Assembly (NCBI GenBank): GCA_977006965.1
Contig: OZ345357.1
Span: forward strand, 1,674,001 to 1,738,000
Length of the DNA: 64,000 bases
Direction: 5' to 3'
Source: Phymatolithon calcareum
Taxonomy: Eukaryota; Rhodophyta; Florideophyceae; Hapalidiales
Position numbers and translations under genes: made by a program
Notes under the pieces: model-generated
Databases searched by the model: none
What the model was told of the DNA's origin: nothing
Seen by the model: only the letters and a program-made list of their open reading frames with translations
Part shown: positions 34,401-46,400 of the stretch, piece after piece
Numbering within the stretch: position 1 is the stretch's first letter
Layout of the letters: each line of letters opens with the position of its first letter

Positions 34401-36100
34401 GCGAAGCATACCAAAGCTCTAATGCGAACATGGTCCAATGAGCTCATTGAGCGAATTTTTATCATTTACCAGCGTAAGAAGCTTGGAAGACGTCCCACAA
34501 TCCCTGTACACGACTTCTCCGATCTAGTTTAAGACAAAAGGCTCTTCGTGAGACAAGAATCTGCCAATAATCTAAGCGAGGAGGGAGATTGTTTCCTGAC
34601 GTTCGTTCAAGAACAAAACCGAGACTCAAGACAGCGGTCACCTCTTCAAACCCAGGTTGAACGTTTGCTCTCTCGTTCCAAGCAAAGTATGGATCAGAAC
34701 GAAAGCTTTAAAATCAAGAGTCTACTCAAGAGCGACAAGTTCAAAATGTAAAAGTACGTTCTTGGACTTCCAAATGCCATAGAAGAAGTCATCGAAATAT
34801 GGCGTAATGGAGCTCTGGACTCAAGTCTCCCTCCTCTTTTTGAGCTCATCGATGTATCCCGAAGAAACAAGCTGATGATAAAGTACTCTGCGTATCATTG
34901 GAAGCTCAGTGGGCAGCAAAGATCGTTCAACAGGTTGTAAAGCCTTGTTAAGCTCGTAGCAATCGAGATGTTGTTGGAGGTTAGGGATGAGATCAGGTGA
35001 AGGAAAAACTTTGGTTGGAAAGAATTGGTTGAGGAGGTAGAGGATATATGGACCTGAGAACTCGACCAGACTTGATCAAAACCCTAATTGACGACGGAGA
35101 CACACTAACCCTAAACAAATTTGTATCACCGCGAATCTTCTTGATTCAAAGTTCTGAGACACTTTGAGTTTCACCTTGAACACGTGTACTCGTGCACCGA
35201 GATTATACCTTGATATTGAAGTGTGTAGCGACTAGAGCTCCAAGCCCCACACTTCCAACACGAAAATCTACCTTCTATTTCAAACGTAGGGTCAGACTTC
35301 GAATGGAAGCAAGCATTGTTCTTCTTTTATCAAAAGTGGAGCAGTTGTGAAGAAAGACACTCCATGTCACATATTCTAAGTAATTTCCAAAAAAGGTCAG
35401 AATTGACTGTAGCTGCATAGTAAAAACTTGTTAAAACCCATTTCTTATCCACTTCATGTGTCTTTATTATCGACCACTGTTTTCCTTCTGTAGAAACTGA
35501 CTGTAATTCCTCATCAGAAGGTCATGTCAAATATTTAGTTTGTCCAAAATGGCGTTGCGTCTTTGATTGCTTCATGATTCCTGCCCTATATGAGAAGTCC
35601 AAGATTCATATTCCTTTTTCCATAAGCTGTTCGAAGAACATCATGGAGTTAAGTGCGAACAGGTCATAATATGTGTATTACACGTTTCAAAAAAGTTTTG
35701 TGCTCCTCTACGAACGGTTTATTTTATGATAACACATGTTGACTGTACTGATTCTCTGGCCTCTCGTCTGTTGTGCGAACTGTGTGTGATATTGGGACTG
35801 TCTGTTACATGAACTGTTCAAGGTACCCAATGAAATGATTTCGTGAATAGTTCATGATACGTCAGATACATATAGTGTGAACAGCGAGTCATATTCATGC
35901 TTCTTGTTCCATGCGCACAGTACAGAGATGCTGCTCGAACAATTCGTATTAAGAGGGCTTATGGAACAGATTGCTAAGAACTCTATCCTTTGAAGTATTC
36001 GTGATATGTTTTTAAACTGTTTGTGCTACCCCAACACTGTTGCCCGAACGGTTTGTGATATATAGGATACTCCACGTTCTGAATTCTGAGCACCTCGTTG
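31491..36100. other. Gene-poor AT-rich block with repeated GAACTGTTC palindromes
   Basis: No convincing gene. GAACTGTTC or GAACAGTTC occurs at 31684, 31825, 32337, 33044, 34133 and 35811, with near variants (GAACAATTC at 31715 and 31735; GAATAGTTC near 35848), often within TTTCGTGAACTGTTCATGA-like surroundings. Frames at 32005-32217, 33456-33668 and 34266-34751 are open but unrecognised. The shared surroundings hint at an old, degraded repeat family. Confidence 0.4.
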
Positions 36101-36229
36101 TATGCGAATGAATTAATACTTGATTTATCTTCGGTAACATCGGATCCTTCACATTTGAGTGCTCTCTTGTCTATATATTACGGTCTGATATGTAGGGGTT
36201 TTCACGCGGTGGAACGGTCCAGATATGGC

Positions 36230-36300
36230 ACGAAGCCACGGATATGTACCGAGGCGAAGCCGAGGTCTCATATCCGAGCCGATTGCCCATATCCGGACCG
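36230..36300. repeat. GC-rich hairpin cluster
   Basis: CGGATATG at about 36239 pairs with CATATCCG near 36271, with a GAGGCGAAGCCGAG interior that also folds; a second CATATCCGG follows near 36290. It lies 110 bases left of the MITE and stands out from the AT-rich surroundings. Confidence 0.4.
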
Positions 36301-36410
36301 ATCCTACCGGGTGGCAACCCACCTGTTGGCCGGGTGATGATAATGAAATTGGGCGCATTTATTGGGTAGAATATCCTTGCTTTAGTCCAGGAAAAGATTG
36401 TTCATTATAC

Positions 36411-36766
36411 CAGGGGAGTGTTATGGGGGGGAGTAACGCAACATTTTGAGGTTTCAAAAATTGTACGAAAAATTATAGCATCGATGTGCCGGCAAAATTA
36501 TGAGCTCCGGAAGTATCAAAACAAATCTTCTTTGCAGATTATTTTTATTGTTTATAACCGCAAAATAGAATACTGCAACGAGAGCGACCGCTACATTGGC
36601 AGGTGCCAATGTTTAGGCGACTTGGGCCTGATTTTCCTCTTTCATTCTAATTTTTATGAAACAATTTAAGCCCTGCGAAGATGAATCAAACATACACTTC
36701 ATACACAACTCCAAAAAAGCGGTATGATAACCACTTCGCGTTACTCCCCCCCATAACACTCCCCTG
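36411..36766. mobile_element. MITE with perfect 29-bp inverted repeats (356 bp)
   Basis: The left end (36411-36439) and right end (36738-36766) are exact reverse complements over about 29 bases, starting CAGGGGAGTGTTATGG. ATTATAC (7 bp) is directly repeated on both sides (36404-36410 and 36767-36773). CAGGG-type ends are common in hAT elements, although those usually duplicate 8 bp. The interior is noncoding. Perfect ends suggest recent movement; a degraded relative lies at 16310. Confidence 0.8.
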
Positions 36767-36773
36767 ATTATAC

Positions 36774-37962
36774 ACAGACTTGCTAAACATCATAAATATT
36801 CTATAAAAACGTCTATTTTTCCAAGACAAGGTCTCGATGAACGGGTCGGTATCGCTTGTTCCAAAATAATTAGTTCCTTTTAGAACAACCGGTCAAGTGC
36901 ATGAACTAGACAAGTGAGCTAAACAATTAAAAAATCCTATTTCTTCGAGTCGAGCTACTTGTCGTCCTCGACGAACGGGTCTGTGCTTTCGCTTTCAATA
37001 TCATTAGTTTGTTTTTGAACAACAGTTCAAGTGTATGACCTTGACAAGTGAAGATCTGATTAAACTTTTGTAATAAATAAATGTTTCATACCTGATTCAT
37101 AGTTTCCAATTGTATGACTTTTATTAGCTGCCTGTGCACACCTGACAAAGGTTGTTTTCTGTTCATTCTTGAAAAGAGTGAACTGTAACATAGGAAACTT
37201 CTTTGGTCATAATTTATTATAATCACCCGACCGAAAAGGCACCAATACCGAGTTTGTGTATGATTCAGAAGAGATCGGCAAAATCAAAAAATTACTGTTT
37301 TTCTCCCATGTGACGAGACACGAGTGCCGCTATTTTGGAACACTTTAGGAGAGAAGCAGGGGCGGGCAGATTTCAGCTCATGGCCTAGGTAGGAGCTTGG
37401 CAAACTGGGAGTCTAAGAACAGACTGGAACCTGGCTGAAAATTCGTGGCAGAGTCAGGACTATCATAATATATCATAAGCGGGCAAACATGTCGGTTCCA
37501 GGCCAGGATCGTCACTTTACTAGTGCGTAGAAGTCAAAAAGGATTGTCACTCCAAATCTAACGCTGAGACGTGTTACTGCGTTCATCCAATTGTGGAGAA
37601 GAGGCTGCGGGAGGTAGGGACGGCTGTAACACGGTTTCACACTCCGTTCCTCTCGCCACTCTTTTTCATCTGTCTCGCTGGAATCAGGCGAGACACGAAA
37701 ACCACTCCATCCAAATGTAGTGTTGAAGTAGGCGATTCTTTTGAGTTATTTTCTGTGCGGTCTAGGCAGTTGTTCAATGCGGAGAATGCTCACCGAATTT
37801 GCGCGAATCTGAAAAACACCCTTCCTCAAAGCCTGCAAACGCGCATTTCTTCCTAACTCCCTGACATGATAACGTTCTCATATCGCTTGCCGAACTTTGC
37901 AACGAACCGCCCACATTTTACGCACAGGTTCTAGTCTGAGAATCGTAATTTCTAATCACCAA
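36774..37962. other. No gene recognised
   Basis: AT-rich sequence; a frame at 37593-37856 is open but unrecognised. Nothing else seen. Confidence 0.35.
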
Positions 37963-38282
37963 TACACTCAACCCTCGATAACTGCATCCTCTTTAAGCGT
38001 ATAACCTCGGTATTTAGAATATTGCGTGCGTCCACGAATACCGTTTAGCCCAAATTTTATCGAAATTTTAATATATTGAGAATACTCACTTGGTAGAATA
38101 TCCTGACTGCCGATGCACGGCGCATACCTTAAAAATATGTAAAATATTGAGTACATGCCTCGGAGCATATTCTGCACGCAACTGCTTGTCCACAGAATGA
38201 AGTAAGGGATATTTAATGATTTTATTTTGAGACCTCCCAAAGCCTCACCTTGGAGTAACGGGTATACAATGGTTAGTTATTC

Positions 38283-38340
38283 TGACGTTAGAAAATTGAA
38301 CGTTTTCTAACTTTAGAAAACGTCATTAGATATAATGACG
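38283..38340. repeat. Adjacent perfect hairpins
   Basis: ACGTTTTCTAA-CT-TTAGAAAACGT (38300-38323) has 11-bp arms and a 2-base loop; it is followed by CGTCATTA-GATA-TAATGACG (38321-38340) with 8-bp arms. GACGTTAGAAAA at 38283 repeats the first arm. Possibly the fused ends of a small palindromic element. Confidence 0.6.
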
Positions 38341-38759
38341 TTAGTTATACATCAGTTATAATCGACACGTGGCAAGAACTCCTCACACGTGTCACTCATT
38401 GCATATCAGAATGTAACAAACATCCTAAATTTTTATGTTTATTTCAATGATACCATAAAGGTGGAAGTTTACTATCGGGTGCATTCAACATGCTTCACTT
38501 CTCATGTGACAGGAATCAAAACCTACAATTGCGACTAGGAGTCTGAGTTGAAGACGACACTGTCAAAAATATCGGTGGCGCTCTACGGGGCACCAATACC
38601 TGCCCAAAGTTCCATTTCTTTTTCAGAAACTAAAGAGGCGTCGTCTTCGCTGTCTTGGGCGCTTATATCTTCGACGTCTTCTCCTTCCTGCGTCGTCAAA
38701 ACAGAACGACAAACACGTTCCAGCACAACTTCGAATCCATTTCCCCTCTTCGATGGAAG

Positions 38760-40478
38760 TTATGTCTTCATCTGCGTACTGTTGAAAGCAACAGCAACCT
38801 GGCGCTCGGTTCTATTCTCACCTAAGCACCCCCTTGTTCTAGTTAGCACCTTCTTTCCAGTTTTGTGATGTCTTTCTACTCCGGCAATTGATCCTGGGGC
38901 CTTGCACACTTCGCACAGAGATGTAGAAAGACTTGGATAAACCGCTGATGCTTGCCCCCAAAGAAGGCTGGCTTGCCAGTCTTTGAGTGACGAAAACAAT
39001 GAATGCGGAGAGATTGAAAAGTCCATGAAGTCTCGTAATAACTCTTCGTAATGATTGAGATTTTGTGCGATGAGTTTCAAAGCCCAGCGACATTGCTCAG
39101 AAAAATCTCCGTTGCCAAGCTGGACAAATGAAGGGCCAAAGTTCCGAACAATATTGGTAAACATGTATGAAATAAACGAATCACATTTGTAACCCAGAGC
39201 ATGTACTGGTTAGTAAATACGACCCCACTGGTACATCAAGCGAGCGTCTAGGGTGCTCTTTTGAGCTGCGGTTAGAGCAGATGCCCTCGAAATATGAATT
39301 CTGACAAACAGGAAGCAGTCGACATTGTTGAGGAAGTGCTCTCCAACAGGTCAATGCATTTGCATATCGGATCAAACATTTCGATACTGCGCTGAACCGA
39401 TATCCAGAATGGTTTGGAAGTAATAATGCTCTGAAATTCAGTCGGAAAATTGAAGTTCTCATCTATTCCGAGGTCTTTTTTGTCATGAAATACGGCATAC
39501 GGCATATAGGTGAGAGTGGACTTCAGGCGTTGAAGCCGAGAAAACATTAAATTGAAAGAAGACCAGCGGGTTCTGGAGTACAATGTCATGCTCAAAGGTC
39601 GGTGGTTTTTTCGAAGGTATATCTTTTCGAAAATTTTTCGAATCATGCCGATGTTCTTGACTGTTTTGGATATGTAAAGCGAGTCCTTCACAGTTTTAGC
39701 AAAAATAAACTCTTTGCCGATATCTTCACTAAAATTGTGAAAACTATGTGCGACGCAGCCATACGCCCACTTGAACATTCCTTTTTCTGTAGCAGCTCGT
39801 CTGACGTCATGCATTCTGAAATAAAAGCAAAGCAGCACTTAAATCCGACTATTTCATCCAATCGAGACATTGTGTCCTGAAGTTTGAGAATGACATTACC
39901 CGTGGTTTCCCTTTTCAAGTCTGAGCGCAGGTACTCAATTAAATAAGGAACCGGAGTATGCACGATGACGTTACACATTGACTTGGATAGAACGTTGGTA
40001 GCACCATCAATACCGAGGATACCGCCCCGTGAAGTTTTGATTTCCAGTAGCTTTTTCGTCAAGCTTCCATCGTAAATGGCTGTTAAAAGCTCTCCGCCCA
40101 GCAACCGAGGAGATGGCAGCTTCCAGGCAGGCCGGCAAACCGAGAAAAACTTTTGCCATCCAGGGTGCTTAAAAAAATCAAAGGGAGTTGCCGTTTCATG
40201 CATGGCTTGAGCAAAATAAAGGTTTAGATCATGCTTTTCAATCGGTTTGATGACATCTTGGAGAAAACATGAAAGGGGACCTGCTTATTTGCTCGTTTGA
40301 CTTCTTTCGGGATGGTCTGATATGGAATCGGAGATAGATCCCGTCGAGAGCCATGTTGGCGGAGGTGGCATACATCCAATTGACCGGGAACGTATTTGCA
40401 GTTGGAAATGTGAGTTTTCGTGTTGGTTAGAGTAGATGAAACTGTTACGGACCAGTGTGTGCACCTGACATAGAGCAT
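38760..40478 (-). pseudogene. hAT-superfamily transposase relic
   Basis: Read on the minus strand: a degenerate BED-finger-like start (VRCTHWSVTVSSTL ... THISNCKYVP, 40478-40224), then 40203-39688 with HETATPFDFFKHPGW and KLPSPRLLGGELL, and IDGATNVLSKSMCNVIV, the DUF659 core with its first catalytic Asp. A frame change near 39800 leads to FKWAYGCVAHSFHNF (the conserved C-x2-H before the core helices) and YSRTRWSSFNLMFSRL, to 39272. A further frame (39164-38760) has the C-terminal dimerisation region (LWGQASAVYPSLSTSL, GSIAGVERHHK). The order and motifs are characteristic of hAT transposases. At least two frame changes and a damaged zinc finger make it inactive unless some are introns. Confidence 0.7.
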
Positions 40479-42491
40479 TTTGAAGCTTGGGCTAGGATGA
40501 GATGCAGTAAGGCTGTTTGATCCTTGGGTTGCTTTGGTGAAATGGGACCAAATTGGATTTTTCCTGCGCCCTATATTCTGCTGTTGAGCTGGTGCACTGA
40601 GGACTCCATGATTTACGTTCCTTACTTTCTATTCTTTTAAGCTATATTGATGTCGCAATGATTACACTTTGGTGTATCCTTGCAAGTATTTTGACAGCGT
40701 ATAATACAGTTTTTGAGTGTGAAGCTTACCACACGCAAAGGACAGCAAGCTTGTGTCTGCAATCTTGAGGTTGGCACTTAAGGTTCTTAAGAAAACCTAG
40801 TTCCTTAGACCTGACAGACAGAACGATGGACCTTGACGAAATGTGGTGTAGATTACGCGACTGATTGCAATACGTGGAGCTAGAATACAGTGCTTTCTCA
40901 TGAAATGCTGTCCTTTACATTTGGAAGAGAGAGAATGTGGTGCGTAGACTGTAAGGCTGAAACTAAAATAAATGATGTCTTAATGCAAACCCTTCTTCTT
41001 GATGACGTCTCCTCATCTTTGGTGGTCCCAGTCGGCACGAATGAAGTAAGGCACAGCCCTCCATTTCCATGGCGGCCAGACCTCGGTAAGAGTGCTCGAG
41101 TGTACGCACATCTTATTACCGATCGCGTCTACGACGACTGCTGACACAGTGCCAGCATTCAGCCCTCCATAGTGGTAGCAGTCCCGATCCTGCCAATGCC
41201 GTCGAACACGATTTTAGCTACCACATAATCTTCGAATGGGCATAAAGTCATCAGAGACCCAGGTCTCTAAAGCTGCACTTGCGCTCTCTGAAGTCATGGA
41301 AACCCTAATCTAGTTTGTGCCGCCCCATCCACAGCTGCAAATGTGAGAATTTCTACAATTGCATCACCAACCTCTTCTTTGTAATCCGGATTTTCAGCAT
41401 AAGCAAGTATGTCGGCAATTAGCATGCGAATACCAGTTATCCCTGCTACATCGGGCCTGCGCAAGCCCCTTTGTATCTCTGTTATTCACGGAGCCACCAT
41501 CTACTTTCGTGATTTTCCGGTCGGTCCGTCGCCATCTTCGAAAAGCGCTCCAGGCGTTTCTGGGCTTATTGTTGCATCATCCAGTGTGACTTGCTCCTCT
41601 GTCGCTGCCAATGACGTCCATATTCCCAACTCTGACTGCGGTTCCAAAAGCGTGATACCACCTCACGGCTCGTCAGATTCTCCAACCTTATACACGCTTC
41701 AAGCACTTTATCTGCCACAGTTGGTTCATACTGTGATGTTGCAGTTCCGGGCCGCACAGTTCCCAGAAGCCTAATGCCGTCAACAATTGCAACTGTTGAA
41801 ATTTATACTCTCGCATCACCATCCGCTTCTCTGCTCCGTGGATACTCAGATTCGCGCAGTGTGTCGGCATCGATTGCCGCAACTACACGTCGGCTGCCTC
41901 TGCCACATGGGCTGCTGAGCTACACGTGTAGTCTTTGCAATATGATATGAATTCACTCCTGGAATATCCTCGATATATGGATTTCTGACTCCTCGACTGA
42001 AACCATCCAGTTATCGAGGGGGTTGACTGTATTCCGATCACGGTGGAGGAAAATATCATCCATGGTTCAGGCCCAGTCTATACCGCAACAAATTTGTTCA
42101 TGTTCATGTTGGCTTATCATAGGATTTTTATCATAGCAACAAATTTGCTGCGGCGGTCTATACCGAAACCGGCACTTTGTTCGCCGAACGTGTTCACCAT
42201 TCCCGCCCTTTTCGATAAGCAGAAAGCTTGATGAGGGATTTTGTCGTACTGGGGTAATACCACAACCGATGACATTTCGTTTACACCGAAAAGCAATCCT
42301 CTGAAAGGGCATCATCCGTTCCTAAGGCTCTCCTTTCTCCGAAGGACCACTCCTACTGCAGGCAAAGAGTTTGGGCTTCCGTCCAATCCCTTTGTTTGGT
42401 CATTAGTGCCTGATCATCGAAGGCTGAGCAAGTTGCGTTCTCGTTGGTTTTGGCTATCGAACCTTTGATCGCCTGGGAGTACTCAAGACTT

Positions 42492-42992
42492 ATGGAGCCT
42501 TCTCAAAGCGGTGTTCCTCCTGTCGGTAGTTCCGAAAGTACTGAGAGTACAGCTACATCCGCGAGAGTTGGTGCACTTGCGGCACTCTTGCCGCGCCCGA
42601 CATTCAACACGGTAGCGAGGGCGGGCTCCAATCTACAAAATGCATCTCTTGCAGGCGTGTAAGTTGCAGACATAGTGCAGTCGGCCTCTCCGACAGGGCG
42701 GAACGAAAGTCAAGCAGGGGCCTCTCTATCTACTTCGCTTGACCGGGGATCACTTCTTGCAGTGCGACCGCTGCTGCTTCGTATCTTTGATGATGAACGA
42801 ATTCGAGCATTGCTGCGGGGAACAGAGGAGCGCGAAGCTTCTTCTGAGAGAATGATCGATGCAGCAACAGTTACGAATGCACATGCGGCCTTGGCCGTCT
42901 TAGATATAGCCCCTCGAAGGCCGACATTGGCGACCACTGTTGCCTTCGACGAAACGTTGATGTCGGTAGCAGTGCAGTGTCCCGTGCTGTAG
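42492..42992 (+). pseudogene. Unidentified Ser/Ala-rich coding region with one stop
   Basis: ATG 42492 opens MEPSQSGVPPVGSSESTEST; a TAA at 42660-42662 interrupts, and the same frame continues (RGSLLAVRPLLLRIFDDERI, GTEEREASSERMIDAATVTNA) to 42992. A retroelement gag N-terminus is possible. Family unknown. Confidence 0.35.
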
Positions 42993-43271
42993 TGTATTAG
43001 TTTTTGCTGAATCGTCGGAGGGGGTTCGATAGGGCTATTCCCGCGGAAAGTGGTCATCTGGAGCCAATGACCGATCGAGAGTATGAAAAAACCAACAAAC
43101 ACACAGAGTTAACCTCTTTCCCGGAAAAAAAAGGTTTTCGAATTTGTTCGCTCGGCGGATGTCGGCATGTTGGATACAAGCATTTCTACGCTGTGCTGTA
43201 GCCAATGGCATTCGCAGATTCAATTTCGCTATGATAAAAAAAAACCCAACATGAACATTTGTTGCGGTATA

Positions 43272-43430
43272 TGTGATCACTAGGTCTCTTACCTCTTTAC
43301 TGTTACTGCAAGCTACGATTATGTATCTGCTGGCACCGTCGTTCCAGCGGTTGCATTTAGGGTATGATGTGAATTATAACGCTGGCCAGTGTCATCTCAG
43401 TGACATATTGTGTTGATGTGAATCATAACA
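43272..43430 (-). repeat. 3' LTR of the Copia element (159 bp)
   Basis: Shares its outer ~100 bases with the 5' LTR (TGTGATCACTAGG...). It has 49 extra bases between two GATGTGAAT copies (43366 and 43415); the other LTR has a single copy, so that LTR probably lost the segment by recombination between the short repeats. Confidence 0.85.
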
Positions 43431-43438
43431 GCCCCTCT
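43431..43438 (-). promoter_or_regulatory. Polypurine tract of the Copia element
   Basis: AGAGGGGC on the element strand, immediately before the 3' LTR; the expected plus-strand primer site. Confidence 0.7.
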
Positions 43439-43439
43439 G

Positions 43440-46400
43440 TCACTGAGATGGGACTGGGCAGAGATTCATGCGAGATCTTGACGCAAGGAACTTCTGTGGT
43501 TTGAGCGTTTTTGTAAATGGATCAGCGAGCATGTCTGTGGACGGCGTGTATTTGAGTTCGATTGCTTTTTGTGCGACGGCTTCGCGAAGGTAATGGTATT
43601 TTATGTCGACGTATTTGCTGCGTTTCGTCGGGCCATTTGCGAGAGCCATTTTCAACGCACCTTGGTTGTCGATACACAGGGTCGTCGGCCGAGTGTGGGC
43701 AGGCAGGATCTCTGACAGTAGTTGTTGCAACCACTTCGTATGCTGTGCTGTGTGGCAACCGGCAATGTATTCGGCCTCTGCCGTTGAAAGTGCGACTGTG
43801 TCTTGGCGTTTCGAGTTCCAGGAAATGGGCGCTGAGTTTAAAAGATGCAAGCTGCCGGATGTAGATCGGCGCGTATCTGGACAGGATCCGAAGTCGGAGT
43901 CTGAGTATGACATGAGTGGAGCGGCATGGCAAGTATACATAATCCCGAATGTGATGGTCCCTTTCAAGTAGCGCAGCACGCGCTTGAATTGCGTCCAATG
44001 CCGCATTGTGGGATCTTTAAGGTACCGAGCAAGGCTGTTTGTCACGTGAAAGATGTCGGGGCGCGTACAATCTGCAATGTATCGTAACAGTCCGACCCCT
44101 CGGCTGTATGGGTATTTTTCTGAATCAAGTGCGGGTTCATCTGGTTGTCGTTCTTCAAAAAGAAGCCCATCACAGTACGGGGTTAGCGAGGGTGAGCAGT
44201 TCTCCATGTTGAATTCTTCGAGCAGGGTTTCTATGGCAGCTGGCTGGGAAATGTGAATCCCTTCTGGGCTTCGCGTGACCTTCCAACCGATATATTGGGA
44301 GGGTGGTCCCATGTCTGAAATAGTGTATTTCTCTGACAGCACACGCTTGATGTCATCAACAAGTGCCGGGTTAGTCGCAGCAACGAGAAAGTCGTCGATG
44401 GTAACGCCAATAAGTACATAATGTCCATTTGGATAATGCTTTGTCAGGACACAACTATCGGTCGCAAGAGTGTTGTAGCCATGGGATGCCAAGAAGGTTT
44501 TCATGCCCTTGTAGTAAGTGTGACCTGCTTGTTTAGATCCATAGAGGTTAGACTTCAAACGTGCATATGAGTACGAGTACTGATCAGAACCGTCAAAATT
44601 GGTGGGTATTTTGACATAGATTGGGTATGCCGGGTCCAAACGCTCGTGAAGGAAAGCTGACTCGATGTCGATGTGACGGAGAGATAAATTTTGGGCAGCG
44701 GCGATGCTGAAAATTATACGGGCCGTTGCTTTGTCAAGGGCGTATGTTGCCAGGGCGGCTGGGTCGTAGTGGACAAACGGTTGACTGAGGTCCCCACGAA
44801 GTGCAATTCGGACTTTGCGCTTGTCGAGATTGTTTTGCGCGTCACGTTTATATCGGAAATCTGTAGTTAGTGGCAGGATCCGAGTGCCGCGGGGGATGGA
44901 TGTTAATGGTAGGGGCTCGAATGTGTCGTACTTTTTAAGTTTGTCGAGCTCTTCCCTGTACGCGGAACGCCATTGAGCAGCATCTGGATATAGTCGCGCT
45001 CGTGCAAGTGTAGTAGGAGCTGGAGTGCTGGCAGTAATGCGGGATGGAGCTGGCTGTAGTGCACAACGAGCTCGCGTGCTCGAGGAGTGGGGTCGCATGC
45101 TGGCATAGCGTGTAGTACTCTTGATGTGAACGCCTCGTGGTGTGCTTCGTGCGACCGGGGGCTGGAGTCTAAGCGGATGTCGCGTGAAGGTGTTTTTTGA
45201 TCGGTGTACGTTGTCTGGCGCACATTCGCTTGGCTGTTCCAGCGTAGTGTGAGAAACGTGCAGGGTGGAGTTCGGTAGCCGGCTACTTGGTTTATCCTGC
45301 GTGGAAATGCATGCAGGGATTGATAACTCAGATCCCACGGCTTGAGTTCTGGGAAGGAGCGAGGTAGTGTGACCCTTAGCTTGGGCGGGGGCTGTCACGA
45401 GAAGTGAATGTGCCGTGATGGGAAGGACGCGTGTTGGGTCACGATCATGATGGTACTGTGAAAAATTTGCAGTACGGCACTTGACGATGCGCTCTAGAGT
45501 TATGTTGTACACCAAGTAGTGGTTATCGTCCGTCATCTGAAGGTATCGGCAAGGATGGGATCGCGCTTCCAGTTTTCGCTTCTTGTTGGATGTGACATGA
45601 GCGACGTACCCCTTAGTTCCGAAAGGAAGTAGTTTGGATACATCTGGTTTGGTTCCAAACCAAGCAGTGTGAGGGACTTTCATTGTCGTCATATGGAGGG
45701 TTTTGTTGTACTTGTCCGCGGCGTCCAAGATCGCGGCGCCCCAGAATGGATTTGGGAGGCGCGCTGCGTGAAGCGATGCACGAGCACGCTCAAAGAGAGT
45801 TCGATTGAGGCGCTCTGCAGCGGAATTCTCTTGTGGTGTATGGGGGACAGTTTTGCAGTATCTAATACCAGCTTGACCGTAGTAGAGTGTGAGAGCCTTG
45901 GAGCTGTATTCTTTCGCGTTGTCAGTCAGTAGTACTTGGATTGGTCTGTTATGGTGGGTCATTATTTCGTTCAGTGTAGCCGGGATGAGAGTTGCCAATT
46001 CGGCACGACTCTTTATCAGTTTGACAATGCAAAACTTTGACGCACGGTCAATGAATGTTAGAAAGTGCTGAAATCCGTTCAAGGAGAGCGGTGTGACGGG
46101 GCCACATGTGTCGGAAGAGATGTATGTCCCTGGTTGGAGGATTGGGTGCGGTCGTGGAGGGTGAGCTGCTTTGCTGTGTTTGCCCACAAAGCAGGCACTG
46201 CAAGTCAGGGGTGCCGAGAGTGGAGGGAGGGAAGGGGGCATTCCGATGACGAGATTTCGGGATGCCATACTACGTAATGTTGATGGTTGTACATGAGCCA
46301 TGATTAAGTGCCAACGCATAGCTTCGCTATCTGCGGGCAGTGGAGGCACTTGTTCGTGTGTATGTGTGTGGCTAGACACATTCGGAGAAAGAGAGGAGGA

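Larger units (their letters stand above)
37965..42030. mobile_element. Candidate TA-flanked inverted-repeat element (4.07 kb)
   Basis: Left end CACTCAACCCTCGATAACTG at 37965 and, read inward, right end CAGTCAACCCCCTCGATAAC at 42030 are each flanked by TA (37963-37964, 42031-42032). The CAGTCAACCC...CGATAA form recalls pogo/Tigger ends of the Tc1/mariner superfamily. The interior holds a hAT-like transposase relic and about 1.5 kb (40480-41960) of protein-like but broken minus-strand sequence (for example RMLIADILAYAENPDYKEEV and AKIVFDGIGRIGTATTMEG) that I do not recognise. A hAT insertion nested in a pogo-like element is one reading. Confidence 0.5.
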
